This document shows positions 35,714-45,900 of a stretch of 64,000 nt of DNA, in pieces (within the stretch, counting starts at the first letter, position 1; every line of letters starts with the position of its first letter). The notes below the pieces were generated by a model. The model was not told where the DNA came from. It did not search any database and saw only the letters and a program-made list of their open reading frames with translations. The position numbers were made by a program, and so were the translations under genes. Source of the DNA: Protaetiibacter sp. SSC-01 (GTDB lineage: Bacteria > Actinomycetota > Actinomycetes > Actinomycetales > Microbacteriaceae). The stretch is from assembly GCF_014483895.1 (NCBI RefSeq), contig NZ_CP059987.1:2480001-2544000 (forward strand). The letters run 5' to 3'.

Positions 35714-36988
35714 TCAGCGGACCGTTCGGTCGTCGAGGCCCCAGGCCTGTCCGTAGCCGCCCTCGGCCTCGGGCTTCGCCATGAGCTCGAGGAACGGGGT
35801 TGCGGGGAACGCCTCGGGCCCGAGCACGCCGACCCCCGACCAGACGCCCGTCGCGAGCAGCTCGAGGGCGATGACGGGGTTGAGGGCCGTCTGCCACACG
35901 ACGCACTGGCTCTCGTACTCGGCCATCGTCCACTCGTTGTCGCTCACGTGGTACAGGTACACCTCGCGGTGCGAGCCGTCGGTGCCCGTGCCGGTCACCC
36001 ACACTCCCGCGCAGGTCTTGCCCGTCATCCGGGTTCCGATCGTGGCGGGGTCGGGCAGGGCCGCGGCGACGACGTCGCGCGGGGCGACCTCGACGGGGCC
36101 GCTCGCGCTGCGCACGCGGAGCGGCGCGGTCTTGTCGAGGCCGAGCAGGTTGAGCGTCTTGAGCACGCCGATGAACTCGTCGCCGAGGCCGTACTTAAAC
36201 GTCACGCGCTTGGCGTCGAGCCAGCGCGGCATGAGCAGCACCTCCTCGTGCTCGACGTTGACGCACTCGACGGGCCCGATGCCCTCGGGGAACTCAAAGA
36301 CCTCGGGCTCAGAGAACGGCGGGGTCGTGTACCAGCCGCGGTCCTTCTCCCACACGACGGGCGGGTTGAGGCATTCCTCGATCGTCGTCCAGATGCTGAA
36401 CGACGGGGCGAAGATCTCGTTGCCGGCGTCGTCGCGCACGACGAGGTTGGCGCCGTCGCGGGTGCCGAGCTCGTCGATCTCGCTGAACAGCTCGTCGGCG
36501 GCGTAGCGCGCGAAGACGTCGGAGAGGCCGGGTTCCACGCCCATGCCGACGAGGGCGAGTCGCCCCGCCTGCTCCCAGTCGGGCGCCTGCGCGAACTGGT
36601 CGTCGCCGAGCTTGACGCCCGTCTCGCTGTAGGGATTCTCGGGGTGCGGCTCGGAGAGGCTCATCGCCATGTCGAGGTAGTCGGCGCCCGCCGCGAGCGC
36701 ACCCGCGAAGATCGTCGGCACGAACTTCGGCTCGACGGCGTTCATGACGTGGGTGGCGCGGTGCTCGCGCGCGACGGCGGCGACGGCGTCGGGGTCGGAT
36801 GCGTCGATGCGGGCCGCGACGAAGCGGTCGCCCTGGGGACCGTGCTTGGCCTCGATCCACGCGATCGTGCGCTCGGCGCGACTGACGTCGTAGTCGCTCA
36901 CGATGACGGTCTCGAAGAAGTCGCGACGGGCGGCGATCTTGGCGATGGCGTCGCCGACACCGCCCGCCCCCACCAGCAGGATTCTCAT
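35714..36988 (-). CDS. Saccharopine dehydrogenase family protein
   Basis: A 424-residue NAD(P)-dependent enzyme. It opens with the Rossmann motif ILLVGAGGVGDAIAKIAARR and has DYDVSRAERTIAW in the ribose-binding strand. The C-terminal catalytic domain contains SFSIWTTIEECLNPPVVWEKDRGWYTT. Related proteins make carboxynorspermidine or act on saccharopine; the reaction here is not determined. ATG 36988. Operon with the GNAT gene downstream. Confidence 0.88.
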   Translation of the reverse strand: MRILLVGAGGVGDAIAKIAARRDFFETVIVSDYDVSRAERTIAWIEAKHGPQGDRFVAARIDASDPDAVAAVAREHRATHVMNAVEPKFVPTIFAGALAAGADYLDMAMSLSEPHPENPYSETGVKLGDDQFAQAPDWEQAGRLALVGMGVEPGLSDVFARYAADELFSEIDELGTRDGANLVVRDDAGNEIFAPSFSIWTTIEECLNPPVVWEKDRGWYTTPPFSEPEVFEFPEGIGPVECVNVEHEEVLLMPRWLDAKRVTFKYGLGDEFIGVLKTLNLLGLDKTAPLRVRSASGPVEVAPRDVVAAALPDPATIGTRMTGKTCAGVWVTGTGTDGSHREVYLYHVSDNEWTMAEYESQCVVWQTALNPVIALELLATGVWSGVGVLGPEAFPATPFLELMAKPEAEGGYGQAWGLDDRTVR

Positions 36989-37103
36989 GAGCCGAGGCTA
37001 ACGGGCGCGGGGGCGGCGCGGCATCCGGACACGGCCGGTACCACGGTGCCGAGCGGGGGTCAACCGCCTCGGGTGATCGCGCCGTGCGGGACATCCTGTT
37101 CGG

Positions 37104-38159
37104 GTGACGTTCCAGACCCTGCACGACATCCGCACCCGCCTTCCCTTCGAGGCCCGCGGCCCCCTGAGCGCGGCGATCATCGCGCTGCTCGAGGGCGACC
37201 CCGATGCTCGGCCCGACCGCCTGCCGGCCCTCGCCCGCGACGCGGCCCGCGCGGACGACCCGATCTTCGACGACGACCTGCAGCTCTCGCTCTTCACCCT
37301 CTACGCGATCGCCTACGGCTCGCTCGACCAGCTGGGCGCGGAGTGGGAGTGGGACGTCGACCTCATCTCAGCGCGCACCGAGCTCGAGCGCGCGTTCGAG
37401 GCGGCGGTGCGCGAGCGCACGCCGGTTCCGGATGCGCCCCTCCCCCGCGCCGAGGCGGTCGCCGAGACGCTCTTCGCGCTCACCGCGCCGACCCCCGGCC
37501 CGAGCCTCTCGCGCTACGTCGCCCGCAAGGCCGACCGCGAGCAGGCGCTCGAGCTGCTTATGCAGCGCAGCATCTACACGCTGCGCGAAGCCGACGCGCA
37601 CTCGTGGGCCATCGCGCGGCTGACGGGTCGCGCGAAGGCGGCGCTCATGGAGATCCAGGCCGACGAGTACGGCGGCGGCGACTTCGACCGCATGCACCAG
37701 GAGCTCTACGCGCGCACGCTACGGCACGCGGGGCTCGACGCGAGCTACGGCGCCTACGTCGACCGTGTGCCCGCCATCACGCTCGCCTCGTTCAACCTCA
37801 TGACGATGTTCGGCATGAACCGGCGCCTGCGCGGCGCGGCCGTCGGGCACCTCGCGGCGTTCGAGATGACGTCGTCGATCCCGTGCCGCTTCGTGGCCGA
37901 GGGCCTGCGCCGCGTCGGCTTCGACGACGTCGTGGCCGACTACTACGACGAGCACGTCGAGGCGGATGCCGTGCACGAGCAGATCGCGGGCCGCGACCTC
38001 GCGGGCTCCCTCGCCGAGGACGAGCCCGAGCTGCTCGACGACATCCTGTTCGGCGCGGCCGCGTGCCTCACGATCGACGGCTGGGCGGGCGACCACATCC
38101 TGAACGCGTGGGAGGCGGGTCGCTCGTCGCTGCGCGAGCCCACGGAGGCTCGACCGTGA
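37104..38159 (+). CDS. Iron-containing redox enzyme family protein (haem-oxygenase-like fold)
   Basis: A 351-residue protein of the haem-oxygenase-like diiron family. Likely ligand segments are ALMEIQADEYGGGDFDRMHQELY (with E-x-x-x-D-E and H), HLAAFEMTSSIPCRF, and DEHVEADAVHEQI. Members oxidise amino acids or fatty acids or make hydrazine-type bonds, but most are uncharacterised. GTG start 37104. The CDGSH gene begins inside its stop codon (GTGA) and an SDR follows, so three redox proteins are made from one message. Confidence 0.85.
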   Translation: MTFQTLHDIRTRLPFEARGPLSAAIIALLEGDPDARPDRLPALARDAARADDPIFDDDLQLSLFTLYAIAYGSLDQLGAEWEWDVDLISARTELERAFEAAVRERTPVPDAPLPRAEAVAETLFALTAPTPGPSLSRYVARKADREQALELLMQRSIYTLREADAHSWAIARLTGRAKAALMEIQADEYGGGDFDRMHQELYARTLRHAGLDASYGAYVDRVPAITLASFNLMTMFGMNRRLRGAAVGHLAAFEMTSSIPCRFVAEGLRRVGFDDVVADYYDEHVEADAVHEQIAGRDLAGSLAEDEPELLDDILFGAAACLTIDGWAGDHILNAWEAGRSSLREPTEARP

Positions 38160-38377
38160 CGGGCGAGCGCCCCGCGCGCATCACGGCGTGCCCGGACGGG
38201 CCGCTGCTCGTGCGCGGCGACGTCGAGATCGTCGACGCCGAGGGCCACCCCGTGCCGCGCCACCGCGCGACCGTCGCCCTGTGCCGCTGCGGGGTGTCGA
38301 CGATCAAGCCCTACTGCGACGGCACGCACAAGGTCGTCGGCTTCCGCACGACCGAGCCGGAGGAGCCCGCGCGATGA
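38156..38377 (+). CDS. CDGSH iron-sulfur domain protein
   Basis: A 73-residue protein with a single CDGSH motif, CRCGVSTIKPYCDGTH (C-x-C, then C and H). It binds a 2Fe-2S cluster and probably donates electrons. The N-terminal half resembles small CDGSH proteins that accompany diiron enzymes in actinobacteria. GTG 38156 overlaps the previous stop, with GGAGG seven bases upstream; the SDR starts inside its stop codon. Confidence 0.9.
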   Translation: MTGERPARITACPDGPLLVRGDVEIVDAEGHPVPRHRATVALCRCGVSTIKPYCDGTHKVVGFRTTEPEEPAR

Positions 38378-39381
38378 GGCTCAAGCCGCTCGCGGAGCAG
38401 GTCGTCGTCGTCACGGGCGCGTCGAGCGGCGTGGGGCGCGAGGCCGCCCTGCGGTTCGCGCGCGCGGGCGCCACGGTCGTCGCCGTCGCGCGGAACGAGG
38501 ATGCGCTCGAGAGCCTCGTCGCGCAGGTCGCGTCCGAGGGCGGCGCGATCCGCCGCGTCGTGTGCGACGTCGCCGACCCCGAGCAGGTCGAGCGGGCCGC
38601 GGCGCTCGCCGAGGAGTGGTTCGGCCGCATCGACACGTGGGTCGGCAACGCGGGCGCCATGGTCTACGGCGCGTTCGAGGACACCCCGGCATCCGACTTC
38701 CGCCGCATGATGGACGTCAACTTCCTGGGCCAGGTGAACGGCGCGCACGCGGCCCTGCCGGCACTTCGGCGCGCGGGCGGCGGCGCGCTCATCGCGATCG
38801 CCTCGACCGAGTCGTACCTCACGCTCCCCATGCACAGCGCCTACTCGGCGTCGAAGGCCGCCGTCGCGTCGCTCATGGACGGTGTGCGCCGCGAGGTCAT
38901 CGCGCGCGGCTTCCCCGTCTCGGTGACGACCGTGTTCCCCGCCGTCATGGACACCCCCGGCTACCTGACGACGCGCAACCGCATGGGCAAGGACCCGTCG
39001 GCCCCTCCCCCGTACTACGACCCCGCGGTCGCCGCCGAGTGCGTGCTGTTCGCCGCGACCCACCCCGTGCGCGACCTCTACGCGGGCGGCGGGGCGCGCT
39101 ACATGGCGGTGCTGCAGGCGCTCGCCCCGCGGGCGCTCGACGTCGCGCTCGGGCGGGTCGGCATCCGTCTCATGCGCGGCGAGAACCCCGCGCCGTACGA
39201 GCCCGGCAACCTCGACGACGCCCTCGACCTCGGCCGCGTGCGCGGCGGCGCACTGCCGGCACCCGGGCGGCGCAGCGTCTACACGTGGCTCGAGCTGCAC
39301 CCCCGCGTGCGCCTGGGCCTCGGCGTCGGGATCGCGGCGGCCGTCGCGGCGGGCGTCGTGCTGCGACGCGTCGCGCGCTGA
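38374..39381 (+). CDS. SDR family oxidoreductase with C-terminal membrane helix
   Basis: A 335-residue short-chain dehydrogenase. It has TGASSGVGREAA (cofactor loop), CDVADPEQ, NAGAMVYG and the catalytic Ser with YSASK. The C-terminal extension ends in one hydrophobic helix (VRLGLGVGIAAAVAAGVVL), suggesting membrane attachment. Substrate unknown. Third gene of the diiron-CDGSH-SDR operon, overlapping by four bases. Confidence 0.92.
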   Translation: MRLKPLAEQVVVVTGASSGVGREAALRFARAGATVVAVARNEDALESLVAQVASEGGAIRRVVCDVADPEQVERAAALAEEWFGRIDTWVGNAGAMVYGAFEDTPASDFRRMMDVNFLGQVNGAHAALPALRRAGGGALIAIASTESYLTLPMHSAYSASKAAVASLMDGVRREVIARGFPVSVTTVFPAVMDTPGYLTTRNRMGKDPSAPPPYYDPAVAAECVLFAATHPVRDLYAGGGARYMAVLQALAPRALDVALGRVGIRLMRGENPAPYEPGNLDDALDLGRVRGGALPAPGRRSVYTWLELHPRVRLGLGVGIAAAVAAGVVLRRVAR

Positions 39382-39482
39382 TCGGCGACACGGCGCGGCG
39401 CGGGTAGGCTCGGCGGAACCCGTCGGCGTCGACGGCGCCCGATCCCGCGAGCGCCCCGGCGCCTCGCATCGATCGGAGCACC

Positions 39483-40334
39483 ATGCGCAGGAAGCGCGCC
39501 CTCATCACGACCGGCGTCGTCGCCGGCGTGCTCGCCCTCCTCGTCGGCGGCCTCTACTGGGCCGGCCGCTCCCTCTTCTACGAGCCCACCGCGCGCGGGG
39601 TCGACTCGGTGATCGGCGAGCTCGGAGGCACACGCGTGCTCGGGGTGTTCGCGCACCCCGACGACGAGCAGACCGTCAACGGCCTCTTCTGGCGAGCGAA
39701 GGACCGCGACGGCGCGTACACCGCGATGATCACGGCCACGCGCGGCGAGGCCGGGCACCAGTCGCCGACCGTGGGCCGGCAGGAGGACCTCGGCGACATC
39801 CGCAAGGCCGAGGCGCTCAAGAACAGCTTCAACCTCGGCGTCGACCGGCACGTCGTGTGGGACTACCCCGACGGCGGCGTGCCCGAGTCGGATGCCGACG
39901 AGATCGTCGAGCGCATCGTCGAGGAGCTGCGCCTCGTGAAGCCGGATGTCGTGGTCGCCTTCTGGCCGGAGTCCGGCGCGACCGGCCACGCGGACCACAT
40001 GAAGATGGGCGAGCTCACCGAGCGCGCGATCGCCGAGGTCGCGGCGGGCGGCGGCGCGTACCGCGGCCCCGACCACATCGTCTACACGATCAGCCCCTCG
40101 AAGGCGCTCGAGGCGTTCGGCGGCGAGGTCGGCGCGCGCGTCGTCGCGAACCAGCCGAAGCCCGAGTACGCGATGGCGGCCGAGGTCGGCAAGAAGCACG
40201 AGGGCTGGACGATCCACGCCTCGCAGTCGAACTTCATGCAGGAGTCGTACATCCTGCCGACGTGGCTCATCTACCTGCTGTGGGACGAGGAGTTCTACCA
40301 CGTGCGCGACCTGCGCGCGGAGCCGCTGCCCTAG
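39483..40334 (+). CDS. PIG-L family deacetylase, membrane-anchored
   Basis: A 283-residue protein with an N-terminal helix (ALITTGVVAGVLALLVGGLYWAG). The zinc-binding motif AHPDDEQ and a second zinc histidine in GHADHMKMG are those of LmbE/PIG-L deacetylases such as MshB. The domain should lie outside the cytoplasm, so an envelope sugar rather than mycothiol may be the substrate; this is inferred. ATG 39483, GGAGC upstream. Confidence 0.9.
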   Translation: MRRKRALITTGVVAGVLALLVGGLYWAGRSLFYEPTARGVDSVIGELGGTRVLGVFAHPDDEQTVNGLFWRAKDRDGAYTAMITATRGEAGHQSPTVGRQEDLGDIRKAEALKNSFNLGVDRHVVWDYPDGGVPESDADEIVERIVEELRLVKPDVVVAFWPESGATGHADHMKMGELTERAIAEVAAGGGAYRGPDHIVYTISPSKALEAFGGEVGARVVANQPKPEYAMAAEVGKKHEGWTIHASQSNFMQESYILPTWLIYLLWDEEFYHVRDLRAEPLP

Positions 40335-40368
40335 CGGCGGCACTCAGCACAGCGACCTGGCGCCGGAC

Positions 40369-41016
40369 TCAGCGTCGGCGCGTCTCGACGGCATCCGGGA
40401 ACCGCTCGCGGTGCATGCGCGGAAGCAGCAGGCACCACACGAGGAACGCGACGCCCGCCCCGAGCAGCGCGCCGCCGACCGTGTCGGTGATCCAGTGCGC
40501 GCCGAGGTAGGTGCGCGTGAACGACATCGCGACGAGGTAGAGCATGCCGACGACCCAGATCCAGGCGCGCTGCAGCAGCAGGCCGAGGCTCACCGCGATG
40601 ACCGCGGCGTTGGTCGTGTGCCCGGACGGGAACGAGCCGTTGTCGAGCGGCAGCAGGATCTCGTCGGGGCGGCTGCGCGCGAACGCGGCCTTGAGCAGCT
40701 GGCACACCCCCGCCGCGACCGCGGAGGCGAGCACGAAGTCGAGCGCCGCCCACGGCCTGCGCGCGAACACGAACGCGACGCCCACGCCGATCGGCACGAC
40801 GAGGATCGCGAACCAGCCGCCGCCGAGGAAGTCGAACACGAGGCTCGCGGTGCGGCCCACGGGGTCGCGCCAGCCGACGACCTCCGACATCCACGCCTCG
40901 TCGAGCAGGATGCTGTCGCGCAGCACGACGACGAAGCCGAGGGCGAGCGTCAGGACGACGAGCCCGACGCCGGCGAACACGTACGGTCGCCGAGGGACGC
41001 GCGCGGGGTGCTCCAT
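40369..41016 (-). CDS. PAP2-family membrane phosphatase
   Basis: A 215-residue protein with about six helices. The three PAP2 motifs are KAAFARSRPDE, PSGHTTNA and SFTRTYLGAHWITDTVGG, with catalytic histidines in the second and third. Likely substrates are lipid pyrophosphates such as undecaprenyl diphosphate or phosphatidate. It converges on the PIG-L gene and starts 22 bases after the stop of the MFS gene. Confidence 0.92.
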   Translation of the reverse strand: MEHPARVPRRPYVFAGVGLVVLTLALGFVVVLRDSILLDEAWMSEVVGWRDPVGRTASLVFDFLGGGWFAILVVPIGVGVAFVFARRPWAALDFVLASAVAAGVCQLLKAAFARSRPDEILLPLDNGSFPSGHTTNAAVIAVSLGLLLQRAWIWVVGMLYLVAMSFTRTYLGAHWITDTVGGALLGAGVAFLVWCLLLPRMHRERFPDAVETRRR

Positions 41017-41038
41017 CCACCCACGCTAGTCGACGGGC

Positions 41039-42268
41039 TCAGCCCTCGAGAGGGGGCACGCTGCGCGGACGCACGACCGTCCACAGCACGACGATCGCGA
41101 TCACGATGCCCACGATCATGACGCCCGCCATCGGCACGGCGTTCGTGATCGTGAAGAGGCCCACGATGGGCGAGACGAGCCCCGCGACGCCGAAGTTGGC
41201 TGCCCCCAGGACGGATGCCGCGGTGCCGGCCTCGTGCCCGTGGCGCACGAGCGCGAGGGCCGAGATCGCCGGGAAGTTGAAGCCGCATCCGGCGATGAAG
41301 AACCACAGCGGGATCGCGATGCCGAGGAACCCGCCGCCCGCGAGGTCGAGCGAGACGATCGCGACCGCCGCGACGAGCTGCAGGATCGTCGCACCCGCGA
41401 TGATCCACTGCGGGCCGATGTGCTTCTGCAGGCGGCTCGAGACCTGCACGCCCACGATGACGCCGATCGAGTTGAGGCCGAAGAGCAGGCCGTACTCCTG
41501 CGCGCTGAGCGCGTAGATGTCCTGAAAGAGGAAGGGCGAGCTCGCGAGGTAGGCGAACAGGGCCGAGAAGTTCGCGCCCGCGATGATGACGGCGCCGACG
41601 TAGATGCGGTCGCGGAAGATGGCGCCGTAGCGCTGCGCGACCGTCGAGTGGCCGCGCACGCTGCGGGCCTCGACGGGCAGCGTCTCCTTGAGGAAGATCG
41701 CGTTGGCGACGAGCACGAGGAAGCCGAGCACCGCGAGGAAGGCGAAGAGGCCGCGCCAGTCGACCACGAGGAGCAGCTGGGACCCGACGACGGGGGCCAC
41801 CACGGGCGCGAGGCCCGAGACGAGCGCGAGGCGGCTCAGCATCCGCACGAGGGGGTAGCCGCCGAAGAGGTCGCGCACCATCGCCTGCGCGACGACACCG
41901 CCGGCCGCCGCGCCGACGCCCTGGAAGACGCGCGCGACGCCGAGCCACAGCAAATCGGGGGCGAGCGCGGCGGCGAAGCACGCGACGATGTGCAGCGCGG
42001 TCGCGATGAGCAGCGGGCGACGACGGCCGACCTGGTCGGAGAGCGGCCCGACGAACAGCTGGCCGAGCGCGAAGCCGACCATCGTCGCCGTGAGGGTGAG
42101 CTGCACGAGCGCCGTCGGTGCGGCGAGCTCGCGCTCGAGCGTCGGCAGCGCGGGCAGGTACAGGTCGATCGTGAACGGGCCGAGCGCGGTGAGCGCGCCG
42201 AGCACGAGCACGTAGGTGAGCCGTTCGGCGCGGGAGAGCGCGTCGCCGGGATGCACGGCAGCAGACAA
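41039..42268 (-). CDS. MFS multidrug transporter, Bcr/CflA type
   Basis: A 409-residue protein with 12 helices. It begins LTYVLVLGALTALGPFTIDLYLPALPTLERELA, the classic Bcr/CflA opening, and has the MFS motif GPLSDQVGRRRPLL between helices 2 and 3. Expected function is proton-driven drug efflux. The start is a TTG at 42268 with GAGGA six bases upstream; a GTG five codons later is possible. Confidence 0.93.
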   Translation of the reverse strand: MSAAVHPGDALSRAERLTYVLVLGALTALGPFTIDLYLPALPTLERELAAPTALVQLTLTATMVGFALGQLFVGPLSDQVGRRRPLLIATALHIVACFAAALAPDLLWLGVARVFQGVGAAAGGVVAQAMVRDLFGGYPLVRMLSRLALVSGLAPVVAPVVGSQLLLVVDWRGLFAFLAVLGFLVLVANAIFLKETLPVEARSVRGHSTVAQRYGAIFRDRIYVGAVIIAGANFSALFAYLASSPFLFQDIYALSAQEYGLLFGLNSIGVIVGVQVSSRLQKHIGPQWIIAGATILQLVAAVAIVSLDLAGGGFLGIAIPLWFFIAGCGFNFPAISALALVRHGHEAGTAASVLGAANFGVAGLVSPIVGLFTITNAVPMAGVMIVGIVIAIVVLWTVVRPRSVPPLEG

Positions 42269-42420
42269 CAGAGGTCCTCGGGTGGTGCGAGTGGGAGAAA
42301 GAAGAAACGGAGAGGGCCACCTCTCCGTGTTCTCCGATCCTATATGTGACGTTTCAACGAGCGACTGCCCAAACCGCCGCCATGGCGCACTTCGGTCGAG
42401 CGCTGTGCCAACATTGGTTC

Positions 42421-43638
42421 ATGAGCGACGTAAGTGCGGGCCCGGAGCGACACGTCACCGCGCTGGGCTCGTCCGCCGCGAGCGACCTCTTCCAGATCCT
42501 GCGCGACGGGCGCCCTCGCACCCGCACGGAGCTCTCCGCCATCACGGGCCTCGCCCGCTCGACGATCGCCCTCCGCATCGACGCCCTCATGAAGCTCGGC
42601 CTCGTCGGCTCCGTGGGCGACGCCGTCTCGACGGGCGGACGACCCTCCTCGCAGTTCGCGATCGCCGCGAGCGGCCGCGTCGTGCTCGGCGTCGACGTCG
42701 GCGCCTCGCACCTGCGCATCGCCGTGAGCGACCTCACGGGCGCGACCCTCGTGCGCGTCCAGGAGCAGCTCGACGTCGCCGAGGGTCCCGAGGTCGTGCT
42801 CGACCGCGTCGCGGAGCACGCCCACGCGCTTCTCGCCGAGCTCGGGCGCACGGCATCCGACCTGCTCGCGATCGGCATCGGCCTGCCCGGCCCCGTCGAG
42901 CACTCGAGCGGCCGCCCCATCAACCCGCCGATCATGCCCGGCTGGGACCGCTTCGACGTGCCCGGCTACCTCGCCTCGAGCTTCGCGGCGCCCGTGCTCG
43001 TCGACAACGACGTCAACATCATGGCCCTCGGCGAGCGCGAGCACGCGTGGCCCGAGGTCGACCACCTCATCTTCGTGAAGGTCGCGACGGGCATCGGCTC
43101 GGGGGTCATCTCGAGCGGCCTGCTGCAGCGCGGCGCGCAGGGCACGGCGGGCGACATCGGGCACGTCTACGTCGCGCGTGGCGCCGAGGTGCCGTGCGCG
43201 TGCGGCAACCGCGGATGCCTCGAGGCGCTCGCCTCCGGCCCCGCGATCGCGCGCGCCCTCACCGCGACGGGCCTCACGGCATCCTCGAGCCAGGACGTCG
43301 TCGAGCTCGTCAAGCGCGGCAACATCGACGCCATCCAGGCCGTGCGCCAGGCGGGCCGCGACATCGGCGAGGTGCTCACGACGTGCGTGAGCCTCATCAA
43401 CCCCTCGGCGATCGTCATCGGCGGCTCGCTCGCCCAGGCGGGCGAGCACCTCATCGCGGGCGTGCGCGAGGTCGTCTACACGCGCTCGATGCCGCTCGCG
43501 ACCGAGCACCTGCAGATCACGCAGTCGAAGACGGGCCCGGATGCGGCGGTGCTGGGGGCGAGCATGCTCGCCATCCACCACGCGCTCGCGCCCGAGTCGA
43601 TCGAGGCGATGGTCGCCGCGACGGCCGCCTCCCGCTGA
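42421..43638 (+). CDS. ROK family transcriptional regulator
   Basis: A 405-residue regulator with an N-terminal winged helix (DLFQILRDGRPRTRTELSAITGLARSTIALRIDALMKLGLV) and a sugar-kinase-like domain. It has DVGASHLRIAV, ATGIGSGVISSG and the ROK zinc motif CACGNRGCLEALASG. It probably controls the adjacent sugar import and catabolic genes. ATG 42421 is used; no ribosome site precedes it. The divergent gap towards the MFS gene contains TATATG near 42340. Confidence 0.92.
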   Translation: MSDVSAGPERHVTALGSSAASDLFQILRDGRPRTRTELSAITGLARSTIALRIDALMKLGLVGSVGDAVSTGGRPSSQFAIAASGRVVLGVDVGASHLRIAVSDLTGATLVRVQEQLDVAEGPEVVLDRVAEHAHALLAELGRTASDLLAIGIGLPGPVEHSSGRPINPPIMPGWDRFDVPGYLASSFAAPVLVDNDVNIMALGEREHAWPEVDHLIFVKVATGIGSGVISSGLLQRGAQGTAGDIGHVYVARGAEVPCACGNRGCLEALASGPAIARALTATGLTASSSQDVVELVKRGNIDAIQAVRQAGRDIGEVLTTCVSLINPSAIVIGGSLAQAGEHLIAGVREVVYTRSMPLATEHLQITQSKTGPDAAVLGASMLAIHHALAPESIEAMVAATAASR

Positions 43639-43651
43639 GCGGCCCCGCTCG

Positions 43652-44653
43652 CTATCGCGTGCTGAAGGCGGCGTCGAACGCCGCATCCGGTGCGTCGAAG
43701 GCGAGCCGGCGCACGTACTCGAGCGCCTCGGGCGCACCGACGAGGCGGTCCATGCCGGCGTCCTCCCACTCGACCGAGATGGGGCCGTCGTAGCCGATCT
43801 GGTTCAGCATCCGGAACGCGTCCTCCCACGGCACGTCGCCGTGGCCCGTCGAGATGAAGTCCCAGCCGCGGCGACCGTCGGCCCACGCGAGGTGCGAGCC
43901 GAGTCGGCCGTTGCGGCCGTTGCCCATGCGCTTGCGCGTGTCCTTGCAGTCGACGTGGTAGATGCGGTCGCGGAAGTCCCACAGGAAGCCGACGGGGTCG
44001 AGGTCCTGCCAGACCATGTGGGAGGGGTCCCAGTTGAGGCCGAACGCCTCGCGGTGCCCGATCGCCTCGAGGGTGCGCACGGTCGTCCAGTAGTCGTAAG
44101 CGATCTCGGACGGGTGCACCTCGTGGGCGAAGCGCACGCCGACCTCGTCGAAGACGTCGAGGATGGGGTTCCAGCGGTCGGCGAAGTCCTGGTAACCCGC
44201 GTCGATGACCTCCTGCGAGACGGGCGGGAACATCGCGACGTACTTCCAGATGGCCGAGCCCGTGAAGCCGATGACCGTGTCGACGCCGAGCGCGCGGGCG
44301 AGCCGGGCCGTGTTCTTCATCTCCTCGGCGGCGCGCTGCCGCACGCCCTCGGGGTCGCCGTCGCCCCACACCTTCGCGGAGACGATGTCGCGGTGCCGGT
44401 GGTCGATCGGGTCGTCGCACACGGCCTGACCCTTGAGGTGGTTCGAGATCGCCCACACCTTGAGGCCGTGGCGCTCGAGCAGCTCGAGCCGCCCCTCGAC
44501 GTAACCCGGCTCATCCCAGCGCCACGGATCGAGATGGTCGCCCCAGCAGGCGAGCTCGAGCCCGTCGTAGCCCCAGCCGGCCGCGAGGCGCGCGACCTCC
44601 TCGAGCGGCAGATCGGCCCACTGGCCGGTGAAGAGCGTGATGGGACGTGCCAT
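43652..44653 (-). CDS. Sugar phosphate isomerase/epimerase (xylose-isomerase-like TIM barrel)
   Basis: A 333-residue protein with metal-binding positions typical of the family in [36 protein letters not shown] and [11 protein letters not shown]. Related proteins act in inositol and other polyol catabolism; the substrate is not determined. ATG 44653 with GGAGGA upstream. It follows the Gfo/Idh gene by 37 bases, and both depend on the binding-protein promoter. Confidence 0.92.
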   Translation of the reverse strand: MARPITLFTGQWADLPLEEVARLAAGWGYDGLELACWGDHLDPWRWDEPGYVEGRLELLERHGLKVWAISNHLKGQAVCDDPIDHRHRDIVSAKVWGDGDPEGVRQRAAEEMKNTARLARALGVDTVIGFTGSAIWKYVAMFPPVSQEVIDAGYQDFADRWNPILDVFDEVGVRFAHEVHPSEIAYDYWTTVRTLEAIGHREAFGLNWDPSHMVWQDLDPVGFLWDFRDRIYHVDCKDTRKRMGNGRNGRLGSHLAWADGRRGWDFISTGHGDVPWEDAFRMLNQIGYDGPISVEWEDAGMDRLVGAPEALEYVRRLAFDAPDAAFDAAFSTR

Positions 44654-44690
44654 GGGATCCTCCTCGATTCCTCGTGTCCAGCGTCGTGGC

Positions 44691-45866
44691 TCAGGCGACG
44701 CGCGTCCAGGCGCTCTCGCGCCCGGCGCTGCGCTCGACGGCGTCGAGCACGCGCTGCACCTGGAGGCCGTCGGCGAACGACGGCCGCGGCTGCTCGCCCG
44801 CGGCGATTCCACGGACGAAGTCGACGACCTGATGCGCGAAGCCGTGCTCGTAGCCGAGCATGTGACCCGCGGGCCACCAGGCCGCCACGTACGGATGCGC
44901 GGGCTCGGTCACGAGCACGCGCGTGAAGCCCTGCCGGTCGTCGGGGGCCGTGCGGTCGTAGACCTCCAGCTCGTTGAGGCGCTCGAGGTCGAAGGCGATC
45001 GCACCCTCGGTGCCCGACACCTCGACGCGCAGGGCGTTCTTGCGTCCCGTCGCGAAGCGCGTCGCCTCGAAGCTGCCGAGCGCGCCCGAGTCGAAGCGGC
45101 CCGCGAAGATCGCGAGGTCGTCGACCGTCACCTCGCCCGTGCCGGCGCCCGCGGCACCGCCGAGGGTCGCGCCGTCGGCGGGCGCGGCGGCGGGCAGCGG
45201 ACGCTCGGAGACGATCGTCTCGATCGTGCCCGACACCGATTCGAGCCGCAGGCCCGTGATGAACTGCGCGAGGTCGATCGCGTGGGCGCCGATGTCGCCG
45301 AGCGCCCCCGAGCCCGCCCTGTCCTTCCGGAGCCGCCAGGCGAGCGGGACCGTCGGATCGACGAGCCAGTCCTGGCGGTAGCTCGCACGCACCTGGTTGA
45401 CGACGCCGATGCGCCCCTCGGCGACGAGGTCGCGCGCGAAGGTCGCGGCCGGCACGCGCCGGTACGTGAAGCCGACCATCGCGAAGACGCCGCGCTCGGC
45501 GGCGCGCGCCGCGGCATCCGCCATGGCCTCCGCCTCGGCGACCGTGTTGGCGAGCGGCTTCTCGCACAGCACGTGCTTTCCCGCCTCGAGCGCCGCGATC
45601 GCGATCTCGGCGTGCGAGTCGCCCGGCGTCACGATGTCGACCACGTCGATGTCGTCGCGCTCGACCGCGGCGCGCCAGTCGGTGGCCGACTCGTCCCAGC
45701 CCCAGCGTTCGGCGGCGTCGGCGACACCCTCGGCGTGGCGGCCGACGACGAGCGCGAGCTCGGGCCGCGCCGGCAGGTCGAAGAAGCGGGGTGCCACGCG
45801 CCACCCCTGCGAGTGGGCGGCGCCCATGAAGCCGTAGCCGATCATCGCCACGCGCATCGACGACAT
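44691..45866 (-). CDS. Gfo/Idh/MocA family oxidoreductase
   Basis: A 391-residue NAD(P)-dependent dehydrogenase. It opens [18 protein letters not shown] and carries [33 protein letters not shown] with the catalytic lysine in EKPL. The later [19 protein letters not shown] holds the conserved Asp/His pair. Its partner isomerase and sugar importer point to oxidation of a polyol or sugar such as an inositol. ATG 45866, GGAGGA upstream. Confidence 0.93.
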   Translation of the reverse strand: MSSMRVAMIGYGFMGAAHSQGWRVAPRFFDLPARPELALVVGRHAEGVADAAERWGWDESATDWRAAVERDDIDVVDIVTPGDSHAEIAIAALEAGKHVLCEKPLANTVAEAEAMADAAARAAERGVFAMVGFTYRRVPAATFARDLVAEGRIGVVNQVRASYRQDWLVDPTVPLAWRLRKDRAGSGALGDIGAHAIDLAQFITGLRLESVSGTIETIVSERPLPAAAPADGATLGGAAGAGTGEVTVDDLAIFAGRFDSGALGSFEATRFATGRKNALRVEVSGTEGAIAFDLERLNELEVYDRTAPDDRQGFTRVLVTEPAHPYVAAWWPAGHMLGYEHGFAHQVVDFVRGIAAGEQPRPSFADGLQVQRVLDAVERSAGRESAWTRVA

Positions 45867-45900
45867 CTCATCCTCCTGACGGAACGGGTGCGGAGATGGG

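Noticed and set aside
35216-38377. Very long + strand reading frame opposite the GNAT and saccharopine genes
   Set aside because: Only its last 73 codons (38156-38377), the CDGSH protein, are real; the rest is antisense shadow of genes with clear motifs.
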